A stretch of 64,000 nucleotides of DNA from NCBI GenBank assembly GCA_963677935.2, contig CAXXEH010000001.1:372001-436000 (forward strand), written 5' to 3'. The notes under the pieces are model-generated. The model had not been told where the DNA came from and ran no database searches. It saw only the letters and a list, made by a program, of their open reading frames with translations. A program made the position numbers and the translations under genes. This document shows, piece after piece, positions 28,259 through 36,497 of this stretch (positions are counted from its first letter, which is position 1; every line of letters begins with the position of its first letter). Origin of the DNA: JAAFHB01 sp963677935. GTDB taxonomy: Bacteria; Bacteroidota; Bacteroidia; Bacteroidales; Prolixibacteraceae.

Positions 28259-28521
28259 GACCACGAGATGTTATTTTTAAGGGTTCTTCATTCACTGATT
28301 TTAATGAATGGAGGCTTAAGAACCCTAAAATTTATATCAAAATTGCTGAATTAATTGAAGAGATACGACGAAATCCATTTTCTGGTAAAGGTAATCCTGA
28401 ACCCTTAAAGCATCAATTTTCAGGATATTGGTCAAGAAGAATTTCAAACGAACATCGTATAATTTATTCTGTTTCTGAAAGTTCTGTTGAGATTATATCC
28501 TGTAAATATCATTATTCCTAA
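28255..28521 (+). pseudogene. YoeB-like toxin, copy 1, without a standard start codon
   Basis: The frame from 28255 encodes RPRDVIFKGSSFTDFNEW and continues through FSGKGNPEPLKHQFSGYWSR to VEIISCKYHYS, the same protein as the toxin at 51045. YoeB/Txe signatures are seen: KGxPEPLK, GYWSRRI, EHRxIYxV, SCKYHY. Unlike the sister copy, which starts GTG-AAA-CGC, no ATG, GTG or TTG lies between the upstream stop and the conserved domain; only ATA is available. Either it initiates at ATA or it has lost its start, so it may be a dead copy with an orphan antitoxin. Confidence 0.65.
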
Positions 28522-29052
28522 GATTCCTTACTTTGCGAAATCTCCCCCTTTGGAAAGGGGGAATACAAGGGGATTTAAAGTACCAATTAACAAATTTCGT
28601 GTAATTCGTATTTTAATTCGTGTAATTCGTATAATCCGTATTTTATTACACCTGTTACCCAAAACCCTACACCTATTACCAAAACATCAACACTTACCAA
28701 ATAGCTTTAATAAAAGTTAAGTTACCCGTTGAAATGGCTAAATTTGCACCTCTTTTGATAGGATTTCACCCTTTTTTCAATCAAATCTCCCCTAAATGGG
28801 AGTGAGAGGGCGAAGCTGTAGGAAGGGAGAAGCCTCCCCTATCCCGACCTCCCCTGACCCCTCCAAAGGAGGGGAATAAAAAAGGAGGGGAATAAAGAGC
28901 ACTTAATTATTCAGAAGGATCGTCCGGGCCAATACGATCACCTGGTGTCAGGTTATTTAAATAAGGAGATTCCTCACTGCGTTCGGAATGATGAATCTCA
29001 CCTTCATTCTGTATTTTCTTTTGCTGTAATTTGTTAAAAAAACAATTCACGT
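28522..29052. repeat. Spacer before wza with repeat words
   Basis: There is no convincing gene. AATTCGTGTAATTCGTATT words cover 28605-28650, C/T-rich CTCCCCT and GGAGGGGAATAAA units cover 28790-28900, and a second copy of the GATTCCTCA/GAATC unit is at 28967-29017 (stem imperfect here). Confidence 0.7.
28967..29017. repeat. Dispersed hairpin repeat, copy 2
   Basis: This copy shares 48 of 51 bases with 22765-22815. It lies 35 bases before the wza start, so it may be in the wza leader. Confidence 0.75.
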
Positions 29053-29853
29053 ATGAAAAATCAATTCATTTTCCTTTCTCTTCTGTTCATAACCTTGTTG
29101 AGCGCCTGCCGTAGCACCCAGGAACTGGTTTATTTAAAAGATGTAGCCCCCAACGAAGTGATCCAGGGACTTCCCATCAAAACAACAGAACATATCGTGG
29201 GGACAGGCGATATCCTATACGTGAGTATCAAATCGAACAACGCTGATGTCAATATGCTCTATAACCCCGAATCAACCATGGAGTCTTCAGCATCCAGTGG
29301 TCAATCTTATATGAAGTTTACCACCCCCAGTGGTGCATACCTCTATGGTTTTGAGGTCGACAAGGAGGGTAATTTAAAATTACCTATGTTGGGAAAAATG
29401 AAAGTAGTAGGTCACACACAGTCAGAAATTGAAAAAATAGTTCAGAAAAAAGCAGATGAAGCGCTTACAGAAGCTATTGTAAAGGTAAAACTCCTTAATT
29501 TTAAGATTACGGTGATGGGTGAAGTTCGGAATCCGGGGGTTTATTACAATTACAACAACACCATCAACCTCATCGAAGCGCTGGCAATGGCCAACGGCAA
29601 TACCGACTACGCCACCATAAAGGATGTCATGGTGGTCCGTCCCACACCCGAAGGGAACAAAACCTATATGCTCGACCTCACTTCGAAGGAGGCTTATCTC
29701 TCCGAGGCCTTTTACCTTCACCCCAACGATAACATCATTGTTCGTCCCGATAAACACAAAAACGTACAGCTAAACAGCCAGGCCTATTCATTGGTCCTTT
29801 CCTCTGTATCGGTAATGGTCACCGTTTTGGGATTTATCCTGGTATTGAGATAA
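29053..29853 (+). CDS. wza: Polysaccharide export outer-membrane lipoprotein (Wza-like)
   Basis: The 266-residue protein has a lipobox (FITLLSAC, Cys about residue 19). The Poly_export segment (HIVGTGDILYVSIKSNNADV) is followed by DKEGNLKLPMLGKMKVVGHT and a SLBB-type domain (FKITVMGEVRNPGVYYNYNN). A C-terminal hydrophobic helix (LVLSSVSVMVTVLGFILVL) would anchor or span the outer membrane. It forms the exit pore for capsule or exopolysaccharide with Wzc. In most genomes wzc follows directly; here 2.9 kb with two toxin-antitoxin modules and repeats lies between. Confidence 0.92.
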   Translation: MKNQFIFLSLLFITLLSACRSTQELVYLKDVAPNEVIQGLPIKTTEHIVGTGDILYVSIKSNNADVNMLYNPESTMESSASSGQSYMKFTTPSGAYLYGFEVDKEGNLKLPMLGKMKVVGHTQSEIEKIVQKKADEALTEAIVKVKLLNFKITVMGEVRNPGVYYNYNNTINLIEALAMANGNTDYATIKDVMVVRPTPEGNKTYMLDLTSKEAYLSEAFYLHPNDNIIVRPDKHKNVQLNSQAYSLVLSSVSVMVTVLGFILVLR

Positions 29854-30291
29854 GGACAAAAATATTGAGGTTCTATGACGTTTGGCGTGGATAGGATAAC
29901 CAAGTATTTTTTTAAGGTGCTGAGCACCGTTGATATTTGTAGAAAATAAGATGATGTTTTATTACAACTTAACAATTCCTTTAAGTTATAGGTCTGCATC
30001 CAGAAGTATAAATTCCAATCTGTGTTAATCTGTCCGCTATCTGGCAGATTCTTGTACAAAAATAGATCAACAAAAAAACAGGGGTCCACGAATTAACACG
30101 AATCCGCCAGCGTGCGGATTTGTAGAACCAAAATCTGCCTTTAAGCGGACTTCTTCCAACCTATCCTGAAGTTCGGAATACATAGAATTCGGATCTTATA
30201 CAGCAATCAGAAGATAATAGTACCGAAAGGCTGCTGGTTATCCCATAATCAATTACGCAAAAAATTGTGTATCTTAGCAAATAAAAAAGAA
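29854..30291. repeat. Spacer after wza
   Basis: No gene was seen. Words typical of the repeat spacers appear from 30000: AATCTGTGTTAATCTGT, GGGTCCACGAATTAACACG, a TCCGCCAGCGTGCGGA palindrome near 30105, and CTGCCTTTAAGCGGAC. Confidence 0.7.
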
Positions 30292-30612
30292 ATGATGAAT
30301 ATTAATCCATCATTGGAATCAGTTATAGTGGAAAAACTAAAACCACTTAATCCGCTTAAGATCATACTATTTGGAAGTTATGCCTACGGTACGCCCAATG
30401 CAGATAGTGATCTGGATATTTGCGTAATTAAAATGGAAGTTAAGTCAAAATCAAAAGATAAAAAAGAAATCAGGGAAAAACTTAAAGATTTTTTGATTGC
30501 TAAAGACATATTAGTATCCACCCTGGAAGAATACGAATTCTATAAAAATCAATTTGGATCAGTGTTCATGGATATTGATCAAAAAGGAAAGCTATTATGG
30601 CCAACTTTTTAA
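30292..30612 (+). CDS. Minimal nucleotidyltransferase (MntA-like antitoxin)
   Basis: The protein has 106 residues from the ATG at 30292 (an ATG at 30295 is equally possible). The MNT signature GSYAYGTPNADSDLDICVI gives the GSx10DxD catalytic motif near residue 29. MNT proteins paired with HEPN partners add AMP to the HEPN toxin and neutralise it. The HEPN-like frame begins 16 bases before this stop. The third acidic residue of the active site is not clear by eye. It lies between wza and wzc. Confidence 0.8.
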   Translation: MMNINPSLESVIVEKLKPLNPLKIILFGSYAYGTPNADSDLDICVIKMEVKSKSKDKKEIREKLKDFLIAKDILVSTLEEYEFYKNQFGSVFMDIDQKGKLLWPTF

Positions 30613-30842
30613 ACCAATATAAGATTTACTATCCCAAGGTACATGACCTTGATACTCTCTTTTCTATTGCTGTTAATAACAATATTGAATTAAACACTGA
30701 CCGAGATATACTAATAGAACTAAATGATTATGCAGTTGAAGGAAGATATGCAATGATGCATGATGACATGGAAAATATTCAGGATATTTTTATTACTATC
30801 TCATCCCTGATGGAAAGTGTAAATCACATTTTAAAAGAATAA
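30597..30842 (+). CDS. HEPN-domain protein, N-terminally short
   Basis: The 81-residue protein matches the second half of a HEPN domain: KIYYPKVHDLDTLFSIAVNN, LNDYAVEGRYAMMHDD with the RNase-type R-x4-H motif (RYAMMH), and a C-terminal helix. Normal HEPN partners of MNT proteins are about 120-140 residues and start with a helix bearing a DL...A..ll pattern and an FHAQQAxEK segment; that part is absent. The start overlaps the MNT stop. It is probably a truncated toxin, though the active-site motif remains. Confidence 0.65.
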   Translation: MANFLNQYKIYYPKVHDLDTLFSIAVNNNIELNTDRDILIELNDYAVEGRYAMMHDDMENIQDIFITISSLMESVNHILKE

Positions 30843-31097
30843 TAACTGAATCTTGCATCTCACACCACCGGTGTGATAATAAATACCAAATAATAGAATT
30901 AGTGCTAATTCGTGTCCGCCAGAGTTGGCGGATAGTGGACAAAAACTTTTTCTATTTGTGGAGAAAATTCTCACTTTAAGCGCATCTACTTATATCTGTG
31001 CAATCTGTGGACAAAAAAAAATCCACAAAAAACAAGTATGGGTTCATAAGTAAGATAAGGGGTCCACGAATTAACACGAATTAACACGAATTAAAAG
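30843..31097. repeat. Spacer with TCACACC dyad
   Basis: The dyad TCACACCACCGGTGTGA is at 30860-30876, followed by GTGCTAATTCGTG, CCGCCAGAGTTGGCGG, GTGGAC and GGGGTCCACGAATTAACACG words. No gene. Confidence 0.75.
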
Positions 31098-31298
31098 AAA
31101 CAAAAGCAGTGACACTACTTTTGTTTTCCAACTATCTTTTAAAACAATTCATCCATCTCACACCACAGGTGTGACAATAAACATCTCTGAAAGACTTAGT
31201 GTAATCCGTCAGCTGACGGATCGTGGACCAAAACAATTTCAATTTGTGGACGCAAATAGTCTGCCTTTAGGCGAACCAGTTCCAACCTGTCCGCCCAC
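31098..31298. repeat. 201-bp direct repeat, left copy
   Basis: This is identical to 32260-32460, at a distance of 1162 bases, flanking the RelE/ParE module. It comprises an AAACAAAAG/CTTTTGTTT hairpin, a linker with TTTTAAAA, the dyad TCACACCACAGGTGTGA (31158-31174), the palindrome TCCGTCAGCTGACGGA, GTGGACC words and a CTGCCTTTAGGCGAACC unit. With two mismatches the match runs about 13 bases further. Confidence 0.9.
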
Positions 31299-31409
31299 TG
31301 GCGGATCTGTGCTAATCTGTGGAAACCTGTCCGCCCACTGGCGGATCTGTGGACAAAATCTTTTTTAATTTGTGGACCCCAATAGCCTCCCATTTTGCGG
31401 ATAACTTTT

Positions 31410-31620
31410 CAGAGTTGTCTCAGATTTACCGGAGTTGCACCTCAAAACACCAGAGGACAATAAAAATTAACCGGAGTTCACTCACAAACTGTCAGCGTTG
31501 ATCTACAAACAACCAGCGTTCAATGAAAATTTACAAGAGTTGTCCAAAAATCGCTGGAGATGATCTACAATTAGCCAGCGGACAATAGTCCTTAACCTGA
31601 GTTGCGTGTTAATTTAATAA
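31410..31620. repeat. Degenerate 21-base array 1
   Basis: Ten units with consensus CC(A/G)G(C/A)GTT plus 12-13 A-rich bases start at 31411, 31431, 31452, 31473, 31494, 31515, 31536, 31556, 31577 and 31598, giving steps of 20 or 21. The array follows the block CCTCCCATTTTGCGGATA and ends about 70 bases before the antitoxin start. Confidence 0.85.
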
Positions 31621-31691
31621 AATAGTTTATACTTTTACAGTGGTTGCTTACAAAGAACCTTACAATTACACTTAATTTAAAACATTAAATT

Positions 31692-31901
31692 GTGGAAGTT
31701 ATAGCTCGCATAAATATCGATAGTCCGACCGGACGAAAATTAGTTCATGAAATTGAAAGACATAAAAGAGTAGCTGAAATTGAATATCCCTTACCGGATG
31801 AATTGCAAAACTGTACTGCTCTATCTCATAATGAAGTATGGAATAAAGTATGGGATAAACTAAGCAAGCATTATGGAGTAGATGTACGAAAACTGCGATG
31901 A
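31692..31901 (+). CDS. Antitoxin of RelE/ParE pair
   Basis: The 69-residue protein has an apparent GTG start (GTGGAAGTT). A short N-terminal strand (MEVIARINIDSPTGRKLVHE) is followed by a charged helix and a basic C terminus (WDKLSKHYGVDVRKLR). Its stop overlaps the toxin start (ATGA), the usual antitoxin-toxin coupling. I do not recognise a named family; the role comes from the neighbour. Confidence 0.7.
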   Translation: MEVIARINIDSPTGRKLVHEIERHKRVAEIEYPLPDELQNCTALSHNEVWNKVWDKLSKHYGVDVRKLR

Positions 31902-32203
31902 AAAAATTTGATATCGTTTATTCAAAGGAAGCTGATACAAATTTGCAAGAGTTATCAGATGTGATAATGAACAAATACAAAGCACCGTTGACTGCAGTAC
32001 GTTATTTAAACGGTTTGCAAAAAAAGATTAAACGATTATCTATTACAGCAGATTCACTACCCTATTATACTCCATCACAATTACATATATTCGGACAAAA
32101 CACCAAACGGATCAATTATAAAGAAATGGCAATAATATTTGCCATTTATGGACCCATAGTTTACATACACTGTATAATTCCAGCCAATTCCATTACCGGA
32201 TAA
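31898..32203 (+). CDS. RelE/ParE-family toxin
   Basis: The 101-residue protein shows the RelE/ParE fold pattern: FDIVYSKEADTNLQELSDVI at the N terminus, a helical pair with KAPLTAVRYLNGLQKKIKRL, the central strand TKRINYKEMAIIFAIYG and a C-terminal VYIHCIIPANSITG strand. Such toxins cleave mRNA on the ribosome (RelE) or poison gyrase (ParE); the C-terminal residues do not decide which. It overlaps its antitoxin by 4 bases, and the module is framed by identical 201-bp repeats. Confidence 0.82.
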   Translation: MKKFDIVYSKEADTNLQELSDVIMNKYKAPLTAVRYLNGLQKKIKRLSITADSLPYYTPSQLHIFGQNTKRINYKEMAIIFAIYGPIVYIHCIIPANSITG

Positions 32204-32259
32204 TAATTTTAAATAAAAAGGGGACCACAGTCCGCCAGTGGATAGCACAGATTAAAGAA

Positions 32260-32460
32260 AAACAAAAGCAGTGACACTACTTTTGTTTTCCAACTATCTT
32301 TTAAAACAATTCATCCATCTCACACCACAGGTGTGACAATAAACATCTCTGAAAGACTTAGTGTAATCCGTCAGCTGACGGATCGTGGACCAAAACAATT
32401 TCAATTTGTGGACGCAAATAGTCTGCCTTTAGGCGAACCAGTTCCAACCTGTCCGCCCAC
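32260..32460. repeat. 201-bp direct repeat, right copy
   Basis: This copy is identical to 31098-31298. The sequence continues with GCGGATCTGTG after two mismatches and then runs into a broken antitoxin-like remnant. Confidence 0.9.
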
Positions 32461-32488
32461 CAGCGGATCTGTGTTCACGCTGTGAATA

Positions 32489-32612
32489 GATGAAATAGCC
32501 ATGGTTGTAAAATCACAAACCGAAATGAATCCGCCAACCGGCGGATGGCTATTAGCTTCGCTGATCAACGATTTCATTTGGCCGCTAAAAAACAAATTAT
32601 ATACAGATGAAG
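32489..32612 (+). pseudogene. Remnant of a small antitoxin-like gene
   Basis: GATGAAATAGCCATG (32489-32503) and TAAAAAACAAATTA (about 32586) match the middle and later part of the intact gene at 42555, including the PLKNKL residues. Between them a TCCGCCAACCGGCGGA palindrome (about 32529-32544) replaces coding sequence. It is a decayed copy interrupted by a spacer palindrome. Confidence 0.55.
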
Positions 32613-32734
32613 TATACCAGGCAATTGAATTTATTATCCTTATAAACCTGTTCATATCAGACAGAAAAATTAATAATTATTACATCATCCTACCTTAAAC
32701 CTATTAATACTATTTTAACACAAAACATGACCAT

Positions 32735-35161
32735 ATGATTCCCGAGAACAATCACGAGCTAAACGAAGCCGAAGAAGGGTTCGATTTTCAAAAAATATTT
32801 TATTTGCTCATGCGCCACTGGCAGTGGTTCCTGCTTTTCGGTGCGTTAGGCATTTCTGCGGCGTATCTCTACACGAAGATAACCAAACCGCTCTATACGG
32901 TCACCGCCTCCATTCTCGTACCCGAAAAATCATCAGGGTTAGGGATCGATATGAATAAAATGTTCCAGGGGATGGCCGATGCACCAAAAAACAACATCTA
33001 TAACCAGATCGAGATCATCACCTCCTACTACCCCATCAACCAGACACTGATGAACCTGCGCTGGGAAACAAGCTGGTTCAGGAAGGAACTCTTTATCTGG
33101 AATGGCATCTACAAACAGGAACCATTCGAGGTAAAACCTGCCAATAACTTTCTCAATCTTACGAGTATTCCGATCTATGTAACCCCAACATCGGCCGATT
33201 CGTATACCATTTCGGTCAACGGAAAAACAAAGATCAACAACATTCTATCCGAAATAAAGATTGAGGGAAAAGGCGTTTATGGTCAGCCATTCGTCAACAC
33301 CTATTTCAATTTCACCCTGAGTAAAAAGCCAAATATCGATAAGGTTCCCGATGGCCATTATATGTTCGAATTCAACGACCTGAACGAGATGACTTTCAGC
33401 TATCAGAAAAAGACAAAAGCAACACTCAAGACCAAATTCAGCGATATTATCCAGTGTACGATCCAGGGTAACCAGCCGGCTAAAGATGGTGAATTCCTGA
33501 ATGAACTCTTAAAGGTTTATATTGGTAACAAAATGGACTTGCAGAACGAAGCCCAAAAACGGTCGCTAGAATTCATCAACAGCCAGCTGACGGGAATCTC
33601 TGACTCGATGAACAGCGCAAGCACCCGCTATGCCGATTTCCGCTCCAAAAATAATGTGATCGACATTACAGCCGAAGGGACACTTGTGATGAACAACCTC
33701 AAGGATATCGAATCAGAGCGGGCCAAAAGCCAGATGCAGCTCGACTATTTCAATAATATCCTGGCTTATCTCAACACGCCGGGAAACCAGAAACAACTCG
33801 TATCCCCATCGGTCGTAGGGATCGAGGACGTCGCATTAAATACACTGGTCGTTAAACTGGGTGAGCTTTACAACCGCCGACAGGTGATCTCGTTCAGCAC
33901 GAAGGAGAATAACCCTGCACTTGCGCTCATCGACCGGGAGCTGGCCCAGACAAGAAGTCAGTTAACCGAAAACCTCCGTAACCTCATCGACAACGCTTCG
34001 CGGTCGATCGTTAGCCTTAAAGAGCGCCAGGCAGGCATCAGCACCGAGCTGAATAAACTTCCACAGAAAGAGCAGCAGATGATCGATATCCAGCGGCAGT
34101 TCAATGTCACAAACGATCTCTACACCTTCCTGTTAAAGAAAAGAGCTGAGACCAATATTACATTGGCGTCAAGCGTTCCTGATGTACAAATTATCGATCT
34201 GGCGCGTCCTGATGCAGCCGTACTGATTGGACTTCCCCGTAGCCTGATCCTGCTGATCGGACTAATCCTTGGCATAGGTATTCCATTGGTGGTGATGTTG
34301 TTGATGAACCTGTTTGATGTCCATATACGGACACAGGAGGATATCGAAACAAAAACAAGGATACCCATTATCGGAAACATCATCCACGACGATAGCGATA
34401 CAACCCTTGTTGTTTACGATAATCCCAAATCGATCATTTCTGAGTCGTTCAGGGCGTTGCGAACCAACATTCAGTACATGGTCGAAAAGCCACACGGCAA
34501 GGTGATCTCTATCCAGTCGACCCATCCTGGTGAAGGTAAATCCTTTATATCGGTAAATACAGCCTCTATCCTGGCGATGAACGATAAAAAAGTGATTCTT
34601 GTTGGTGTCGACCTTCGTAAACCCAAAATTCACAAGACTTTTGATGTGAAGAACGATCACGGATTAAGTACCTTCCTCGTTGGTTACGACACCCTCGAAC
34701 AGGTCATTCTTCCCACCCAAATTCAGAATCTGTCGATTATCCCTGCCGGACCGATTCCCCCCAATCCTGCAGAGTTGTTAGGTAAACCAGAGATGAAAGC
34801 GATGATCGATAAGCTTCGGTTGAGCTACGATTACATTATTCTTGATAACGCCCCGATCACCTTCGTGACCGACGGATTGATCATGAGTCAGCTCTCTGAT
34901 CTGAATATGTTTATCCTCCGTTATGGGATATCGCGCAAGCAGCAGATCGACATCATCAATCATCATGGCGATAAGAAGCTCATCAATCACCTGGCCATCG
35001 TGGTGAACGACATCAAACCCAATGCGTTCGGGTATGCCTACTCCAAATATTCGAGGTACGATGCCTATTACAAATACTCTTACCAGAAGAATTACCATTA
35101 TACATCTGACGAGCCCTCCAAAACCCGCCGCAAGAAAAAACCCGAACCAGATAACGTTTAA
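32735..35161 (+). CDS. wzc: Polysaccharide co-polymerase / tyrosine autokinase (Wzc-like)
   Basis: The 808-residue inner-membrane protein has a first helix near residue 33 (WFLLFGALGISAAYLYTKI), a long Wzz/GNVR periplasmic coil, and a second helix near residue 500 (LILLIGLILGIGIPLVVMLL). A cytoplasmic BY-kinase domain follows, with Walker A in STHPGEGKSFISVNTAS (about residue 597), Walker A' ILVGVDLRKP and Walker B YIILDNAP. The C-terminal tyrosine cluster (YAYSKYSRYDAYYKYSYQKN) is the autophosphorylation site. It controls chain length and export with Wza. An octanucleotide array starts at its stop. Confidence 0.95.
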   Translation: MIPENNHELNEAEEGFDFQKIFYLLMRHWQWFLLFGALGISAAYLYTKITKPLYTVTASILVPEKSSGLGIDMNKMFQGMADAPKNNIYNQIEIITSYYPINQTLMNLRWETSWFRKELFIWNGIYKQEPFEVKPANNFLNLTSIPIYVTPTSADSYTISVNGKTKINNILSEIKIEGKGVYGQPFVNTYFNFTLSKKPNIDKVPDGHYMFEFNDLNEMTFSYQKKTKATLKTKFSDIIQCTIQGNQPAKDGEFLNELLKVYIGNKMDLQNEAQKRSLEFINSQLTGISDSMNSASTRYADFRSKNNVIDITAEGTLVMNNLKDIESERAKSQMQLDYFNNILAYLNTPGNQKQLVSPSVVGIEDVALNTLVVKLGELYNRRQVISFSTKENNPALALIDRELAQTRSQLTENLRNLIDNASRSIVSLKERQAGISTELNKLPQKEQQMIDIQRQFNVTNDLYTFLLKKRAETNITLASSVPDVQIIDLARPDAAVLIGLPRSLILLIGLILGIGIPLVVMLLMNLFDVHIRTQEDIETKTRIPIIGNIIHDDSDTTLVVYDNPKSIISESFRALRTNIQYMVEKPHGKVISIQSTHPGEGKSFISVNTASILAMNDKKVILVGVDLRKPKIHKTFDVKNDHGLSTFLVGYDTLEQVILPTQIQNLSIIPAGPIPPNPAELLGKPEMKAMIDKLRLSYDYIILDNAPITFVTDGLIMSQLSDLNMFILRYGISRKQQIDIINHHGDKKLINHLAIVVNDIKPNAFGYAYSKYSRYDAYYKYSYQKNYHYTSDEPSKTRRKKKPEPDNV

Positions 35162-35163
35162 GG

Positions 35164-35419
35164 ACGACGACACGACGGAACGACTGCACGGCTATACGAC
35201 GGAACGACTGCACGATTGAACGACGACACGACTGCACTACTTCACGACGGAACGACTGCACGACGACACGGCTATATGACTGCACGACGGAACGACTGCA
35301 CGACTGCACGATTGAACGGCTGCACGACTACACGACTGCATGACTACACGACTGCACGACGGAATGACTGCACGGCTACACGACGGAACGACTGCACGAC
35401 GGCACGATTGAACGACGAC
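35164..35419. repeat. Octanucleotide tandem array (32 units)
   Basis: Thirty-two consecutive 8-base units of the form AC(G/A)(A/G)(C/T)NNN run without a break: ACGACTGC and ACGACGGA dominate, with ACGGCTAT, ACGATTGA, ACGACTAC, ACGACGAC and ATGACTGC variants. The array starts three bases after the wzc stop codon. Eight is not a multiple of three, so frames shift from unit to unit; antisense open frames over it (VVQS repeats) are by-products. Confidence 0.92.
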
Positions 35420-35896
35420 GGGATGTAGTTAAATAAACAAGGATTTTTTTACAATATAACTCATTCATTTAATGAGCTATACACCAGACGATAAACATAA
35501 GCCGCAGAGCGGCGATCTATTTGTAGAACAAAATAACCCGTTAAATGACAGCCGCGTAGTGGCGACCTATTCAATCCTAATACCTGCATATCGCTGCAAT
35601 GGGGGCATCGGATGCTATTTTTCAATCTTTTAGCCCGGGAGGTCGCCGTTATACGGCTTTTGCCAAATGTCATCTTTTTTTCAACAAATAGTTTACCGCT
35701 ATGCGGCTTGTTACTAAAGAGGATCAGTAACCAATTTTAATAATCTTAATTGCTATTAAGAAGAATTTTAGAACTCTTTATTGAGATTTGAAGGTTATAT
35801 CATAAATAAAAAACTTTACCGCTGAGAACCGCGGAGTCCTCCCACTGGCGTATCCGATGTAATAGAAGAAGTAATTCATATTTTATTAATCCTTTA
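35420..35896. repeat. Region of GCCGC-type palindromic words, no genes
   Basis: Imperfect palindromes such as GCCGCAGAGCGGCGA, GCCGCGTAGTGGCGACC, GGTCGCCGTTATACGGC and ACCGCTATGCGGCT recur at about 35500, 35550, 35640 and 35695, linked by CTATTTGTAGAAC-like sequence. They look like another dispersed repeat family. Confidence 0.65.
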
Positions 35897-36010
35897 CAAA
35901 GATGTCGCCACTACGTGGCTTCATTTCCATTTTATTCCTATTTCTACAAAGATTTAGCTGCTACGCAGCCTTACTTTTTGCAACGTAGTTGCTGAATCTT
36001 TGTAGATAAA
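35897..36010. repeat. 114-bp MITE-like repeat, left copy
   Basis: This matches 37027-37140 at 111 of 114 positions, 1130 bases apart, with the YoeB-type pair at 36239-36758 between the copies. It contains an imperfect 21-bp inverted repeat (TACAAAGATTTAGCTGCTAC... against ...TTGCTGAATCTTTGTA), so it may be a small mobile or structured element. Confidence 0.85.
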
Positions 36011-36207
36011 TATATAGCTAAGTTCTTAAAGCAACGGAGTTGCGACATCTTATGAACCCTGCATTTTAACCGGACAAAAAACAAGGGATAAAACGAGCTG
36101 GAAATAATTAGCTTTGCTGATCCAACTGGCAGACAGGTTAAAAAATCAAAAGTGGATACTTTACCATTCTATTCATAAACATCTTTTAAGATGAGAATTT
36201 TATTCAC

Positions 36208-36215
36208 TAAATTTG
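36208..36215 (+). promoter_or_regulatory. Promoter -7 box, TAAATTTG
   Basis: TAAATTTG fits TAnnTTTG, 23 bases before the antitoxin start. Confidence 0.45.
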
Positions 36216-36238
36216 TTTAAGTATATATTTAAACAGTC

Positions 36239-36487
36239 ATGGAAGCCATCTATAAATTAAACGCAAACGAGATAGATTCAGCTTTGCTGGAAACCATTAA
36301 AAAATTATTTGGTGGGAAAGCGATTACAATAACCATAACCACAGATCCTGATGAAACAACATATCTCACCATGAATCCTGCAAATGAAAAACATTTGCTT
36401 GAGAACATGGCTCAGGAACCATTTATAAGTTTTACTCAGGCAGAATTCGAAAATCATATAGAAGATCTACTGAGAAAAACAAAATAG
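36239..36487 (+). CDS. Antitoxin of YoeB-type pair, copy 2
   Basis: The 82-residue protein MEAIYKLNANEIDSALLETI... is a clear paralogue of the proteins at 28019 and 50793, sharing the IKKLFGG, DPDETTYLTMNPANEKHLLE block; it differs in the C-terminal toxin-binding part (FTQAEFENHIEDLLRKTK). The toxin starts 10 bases downstream. The pair lies between two 114-bp repeats. Confidence 0.75.
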   Translation: MEAIYKLNANEIDSALLETIKKLFGGKAITITITTDPDETTYLTMNPANEKHLLENMAQEPFISFTQAEFENHIEDLLRKTK

Positions 36488-36497
36488 CGCCATACAG

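Noticed and set aside
35013..35309. Antisense frame with VVQSCRR/VVQSFRR repeats, and the sense frame 35216-35428
   Set aside because: By-product of the octanucleotide array, which has an 8-base period and no codon logic; the antisense frame also runs into wzc.
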